Source of the DNA: Curvibacter sp.
GTDB lineage: Bacteria; Pseudomonadota; Gammaproteobacteria; Burkholderiales; Burkholderiaceae_C
DNA length: 39,885 nt
Reading direction: 5' to 3'
Assembly (NCBI GenBank): GCA_019233055.1
Contig: JAFAMV010000224.1
Span: 1 to 39,885 of the forward strand
The notes under the pieces are model-generated. The model was given only the letters and a program-made list of their open reading frames with translations. It did no database searches and had not been told where the DNA came from. The position numbers were made by a program, and so were the translations under genes. Numbering within the stretch: position 1 is the first letter of the stretch; each line of letters opens with the position of its first letter. Shown here piece by piece: positions 37,107 through 39,885 of this stretch.

Positions 37107-37673
37107 TCATTTGACCCGGGCCCGGATCTCGGGCAGGGCCTTGCGCAGGTAGTAGACCATGGACCACACCGTGAGCACCGCCGCGCCCCAGATGAGCCAG
37201 GTGCCCCAGACCCCGGTGTCGATCACGCCGAACAGCATGCCGTCGAAGAGCAGAAAGGGGATGGCCACCATCTGCACCGTGGTCTTGACCTTGCCCAGCA
37301 TATGGACCGCCACGCTCTTGGAGGCACCGATCTGGGCCATCCATTCACGCAGGGCCGAGATGGCGATCTCGCGCCCGATGATGATCAGCGCGACGAACAC
37401 ATCGGCGCGCCGCAGATGCACCAGCACCAGCAGCGAGGCGCAGACCAGGAACTTGTCGGCCACCGGGTCCAGGAAGGCCCCGAATGAGGAGGTCTGGTTC
37501 AGCTTGCGGGCCAGAAAACCGTCGAGCCAGTCGGTGGCGGCGAACACCACGAACATCAGCGTGGCGATCAGGTTGCGTGTGGCCGGATCGAGCGGCGAAT
37601 AGAACACCCCGACAATCAAGGGGATCGCGACGATGCGCGTCCAGGTCATGAGGGTCGGAATGGTGAAAAACAT
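37107..37673 (-). CDS. pgsA: CDP-diacylglycerol-glycerol-3-phosphate 3-phosphatidyltransferase
   Basis: Makes phosphatidylglycerol phosphate, the committed step to phosphatidylglycerol and cardiolipin, in the inner membrane. The 188-residue protein has the CDP-alcohol phosphatidyltransferase motif D-G-x2-A-R-x8-G-x3-D-x3-D (DGFLAR ... GAFLDPVADK, residues 51-73) and several membrane spans. It follows uvrC by 53 bases on the same strand, a common pairing (uvrC-pgsA) in proteobacteria. Confidence 0.95.
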   Translation of the reverse strand: MFFTIPTLMTWTRIVAIPLIVGVFYSPLDPATRNLIATLMFVVFAATDWLDGFLARKLNQTSSFGAFLDPVADKFLVCASLLVLVHLRRADVFVALIIIGREIAISALREWMAQIGASKSVAVHMLGKVKTTVQMVAIPFLLFDGMLFGVIDTGVWGTWLIWGAAVLTVWSMVYYLRKALPEIRARVK

Positions 37674-37726
37674 GGCGCGATTGTGTCATGCCTGAGCGCC
37701 GATCTGGACAGATCGGCACTCAGATT

Positions 37727-39649
37727 TCAGCGCAGGGCGCGGTAAATCTCCTCAGCCAGTTCGCGCGAGATGCCCTCCACGGTCGCCAGGTCCTCGACGC
37801 TGGCCGAGGCCACGCCGCGCACCCCGCCGAAGCGTTGCAGCAGCCGTGCCCGCTTCTTGGGCCCGACGCCGGGAATCTCCTCGAGCTGCCCGCCTCCCAC
37901 GCGCAGCTTGGCCCGCTGGGCCCGCATGCCGGTGATGGCAAAGCGGTGCGCCTCGTCCCGGATCTGGGCCACCAGCATCAGGGCCGCCGAATCACGCCCC
38001 AGATAGACCTTGTCGCGGCCATCGGCGAACACCAGTTCCTCCAGGCCGACCTTGCGCCCCTCGCCCTTCTCGACCCCGACGATCACCGACAGGTCCAGCC
38101 CCAGGGTCTCGAACACCTCGCGCGCCATGCTCACCTGGCCCTTGCCGCCGTCGACCAGCACCAGATCCGGCAACCGCGCCTGCCCGGCCGCCGGCGCTGC
38201 ACCACCGGCCTCGCGCAGGGCCTCGGCGACGCGGGCGTAGCGGCGGGTCAGGACCTGGCGCATCGCGGCATAGTCGTCCCCGCCGGTGATGCCCTCGATG
38301 TTGAAGCGCCGGTACTCGCTGCTCTGCATCTTGTGGTGATGGAACACCACACAGGAGGCCTGGGTCGCCTCGCCCGCCGTGTGCGAGATGTCGAAGCACT
38401 CGATCCGGAACACCTCCAGATCTTCCGGCTCGAGGTCCAGGGCGTCGACCAGGGCGCGCGTCCTGGCCTGCTGCGACCCCTCTTCGGACAACAGTCGCGC
38501 CAGTTGGATGTCGGCATTCTTCTGCGCCATCTCCAGCCAGATGCGGCGCTGCTCGCGCGGCTGATGCACCGCCGACACCCGGCTGCCGGTCTGCTCGGAC
38601 AGCAGGGCCAGCAAGCCCTTGGAGACCGCCACCGAGGTGACCAGCAGGGGCGGCGGCTGCACGGCGGGGTAATGCTGGGCGATGAAGGCCTCCAGCACCC
38701 GCACCTCGACCGACGCCGGCTCGCCCTCCTCCGGTGTGCCGCCTTCTGACTCATGCCCCAGCGTCACGGCCATCGCGTCTTCGACGTGGACCGGGAAATA
38801 CGCCCGATCCCCCAGGTGGCGCCCGCCTCTCACCATGGCCAGATTCACACAGGCCCGCCCGCCCTGGACCCGCACCGCCAGGATGTCCACATCCTGGTCG
38901 TCGGCGGTTTCGATGGCCTGCTGGTGCAGCACGCGCGACAGGGCCGTCATCTGGTTGCGGATCTCCGCCGCCAGCTCGTATTCGAAGCGCTCGGCATGGC
39001 CCATCATGCGGGCCTCCAGTTCGGCCAGCATCGCCTGGGTCTCGCCGCGCAGGAAGCGCTCGGCATCCTGCACATCGCGGGCGTAGTCGGCGGCCGACAC
39101 CAGGTCGACACAGGGCCCCGAACAACGCTTGATCTGGTAGAGCAGGCAAGGACGGGTGCGGTTGTTGAACACCGTGTCCTCGCAGGTGCGCAGGCGGAAC
39201 ACCTTCTGCAGCAGTTGGATGGTCTCCTTGACCGCCCAGGCACTGGGATAGGGCCCGAAATAGTGATGTCGCTTGTCCACCGCGCCCCGGTAGTAGGCCA
39301 TGCGAGGAAACGCATGGGCCGCCAGCTTCAGATAGGGATAGCTCTTGTCGTCGCGAAACAGGATGTTGTACTTGGGGTTCTGCGTCTTGATGAGGTTGTT
39401 TTCAAGCAGCAGGGCCTCGGCCTCGGAGCGGACCACCGTCGTCTCCAGCCGCGCGATCTTGCTGACCATGTGGCCGATGCGCGTGCCCCCATGGTCCTTC
39501 TGGAAATAGCTGGACACCCGCCGTCGCAGATTGATGGCCTTGCCGACGTACAGCAGGAGCCCGTCCGCATCGAAATACCTGTAGACGCCGGGCAGGGCCG
39601 GCAAAGCCGCCACTTCGGACAGAAGCTGTTCGGAATGCACATTCGACAT
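37727..39649 (-). CDS. uvrC: Excinuclease ABC subunit C
   Basis: Makes both incisions in nucleotide excision repair with UvrB. The 640-residue product has a GIY-YIG nuclease domain at the N-terminus (PGVYRYF ... LLYVGKA), the cysteine cluster [14 protein letters not shown], a UVR domain near 205-240 ([13 protein letters not shown]), the RNase-H-like second nuclease domain ([21 protein letters not shown]) and C-terminal helix-hairpin-helix ([15 protein letters not shown]). The ATG at 39649 is preferred; the open frame extends 16 codons to a TTG with no support. It is divergent from earP across 56 bases. Confidence 0.96.
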   Translation of the reverse strand: MSNVHSEQLLSEVAALPALPGVYRYFDADGLLLYVGKAINLRRRVSSYFQKDHGGTRIGHMVSKIARLETTVVRSEAEALLLENNLIKTQNPKYNILFRDDKSYPYLKLAAHAFPRMAYYRGAVDKRHHYFGPYPSAWAVKETIQLLQKVFRLRTCEDTVFNNRTRPCLLYQIKRCSGPCVDLVSAADYARDVQDAERFLRGETQAMLAELEARMMGHAERFEYELAAEIRNQMTALSRVLHQQAIETADDQDVDILAVRVQGGRACVNLAMVRGGRHLGDRAYFPVHVEDAMAVTLGHESEGGTPEEGEPASVEVRVLEAFIAQHYPAVQPPPLLVTSVAVSKGLLALLSEQTGSRVSAVHQPREQRRIWLEMAQKNADIQLARLLSEEGSQQARTRALVDALDLEPEDLEVFRIECFDISHTAGEATQASCVVFHHHKMQSSEYRRFNIEGITGGDDYAAMRQVLTRRYARVAEALREAGGAAPAAGQARLPDLVLVDGGKGQVSMAREVFETLGLDLSVIVGVEKGEGRKVGLEELVFADGRDKVYLGRDSAALMLVAQIRDEAHRFAITGMRAQRAKLRVGGGQLEEIPGVGPKKRARLLQRFGGVRGVASASVEDLATVEGISRELAEEIYRALR

Positions 39650-39705
39650 GTCCGTGATTGTGGCCTGTCGCGGCGACAATCCAGGCCAGCCAACCAATCC
39701 GCACC

Positions 39706-39885
39706 ATGCTCTGGGACATCTTCTGCACCGTCATCGACAACCACGGCGACCTCGGCGTCAGCTGGCGTCTTGCCGCCGAACTGGCCCGCCGGGGCGAACA
39801 GGTGCGCCTCTGGGTCGACGACCCCTCCGCCCTGGCGTGGATGGCGCCCGGCGGCCAGCCCGGCGTCGAGTTGCGGCCCTGGCCA
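39706..39885 (+). CDS. earP: EF-P arginine rhamnosyltransferase EarP, N-terminal part
   Basis: The first 60 codons of EarP, cut by the window edge. EarP attaches rhamnose to an arginine of elongation factor P, which is needed for translation of polyproline stretches. The sequence begins [20 protein letters not shown] and continues [19 protein letters not shown], the conserved start of the family. Asp11 and Asp15 match the D-x3-D pair that is essential in characterised EarP. efp usually follows, just outside the window. No competing long frame exists here. Confidence 0.9.
   Translation, partial: MLWDIFCTVIDNHGDLGVSWRLAAELARRGEQVRLWVDDPSALAWMAPGGQPGVELRPWP

Overview
The window is a GC-rich, gene-dense piece of chromosome from a betaproteobacterium, most likely order Burkholderiales (Comamonadaceae/Sphaerotilaceae-like). 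The evidence is gene content and order: surE-pcm-nlpD-rpoS, exbB-exbD-lpxK-(Trm112-like)-kdsB-adk, hupB-tRNA-Val-ppiD, uvrC-pgsA beside earP, and an sbp-cysT-cysW-cysA sulfate operon. I found no phage, transposon, CRISPR array, rRNA or clear horizontally acquired island. Most of it is core genome with a few accessory or sensory modules. The assignment is from remembered family features and synteny, not a database search.

Layout. 1-5 kb: hrpA RNA helicase (3' part cut by the window edge) diverges from argA, followed by a solitary cheZ. 4.5-9.6 kb: a leftward unit of an RBBP9-type hydrolase, sbp, cysT, cysW, cysA and dsbB, with overlapping or nearly touching genes; a near-perfect palindrome lies upstream. 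9.8-15 kb: a LysR regulator divergent from azoR, then icd, a small His/Lys/Ala-rich secreted protein, a secreted DUF192 protein and sodB. 15-19.4 kb: exbB, exbD, lpxK, a Trm112-like gene, kdsB and adk (envelope and LPS-core supply), then a small lipoprotein. 19.5-24.7 kb: rlmD, then an 864-residue protein with two Cache-like sensor modules and a C-terminal CheW domain, without membrane segments or a methyl-accepting domain, preceded by a good sigma-54 promoter match. 23.7-27.4 kb: surE-pcm-nlpD-rpoS. 27.5-31.1 kb: a quinone oxidoreductase and a PAS-PAS-PAS-GGDEF-EAL protein. 31.2-33.9 kb: tRNA-His, ppiD, tRNA-Val and hupB, the last with a recognisable promoter and a structured leader. 34-37 kb: a tartrate-dehydrogenase-type enzyme and a haloacetate-dehalogenase-like hydrolase, divergent from a LysR gene. 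37-39.9 kb: pgsA, uvrC and the start of earP.

How they work together. The cys genes import sulfate. lpxK and kdsB serve lipid A and KDO synthesis. rlmD, earP and the tRNAs serve translation. rpoS, hupB, sodB and uvrC serve stress response and genome maintenance. Signalling genes are scattered: cheZ and the Cache-CheW adaptor are both outside any chemotaxis operon, and the GGDEF-EAL protein adds c-di-GMP turnover. The most interesting points are the soluble double-Cache-CheW protein with its sigma-54 element, the hupB and rpoS leader structures, the palindrome ahead of the sulfate unit, and the hydrolase that keeps the full set of fluoroacetate-dehalogenase active-site residues as I recall them.
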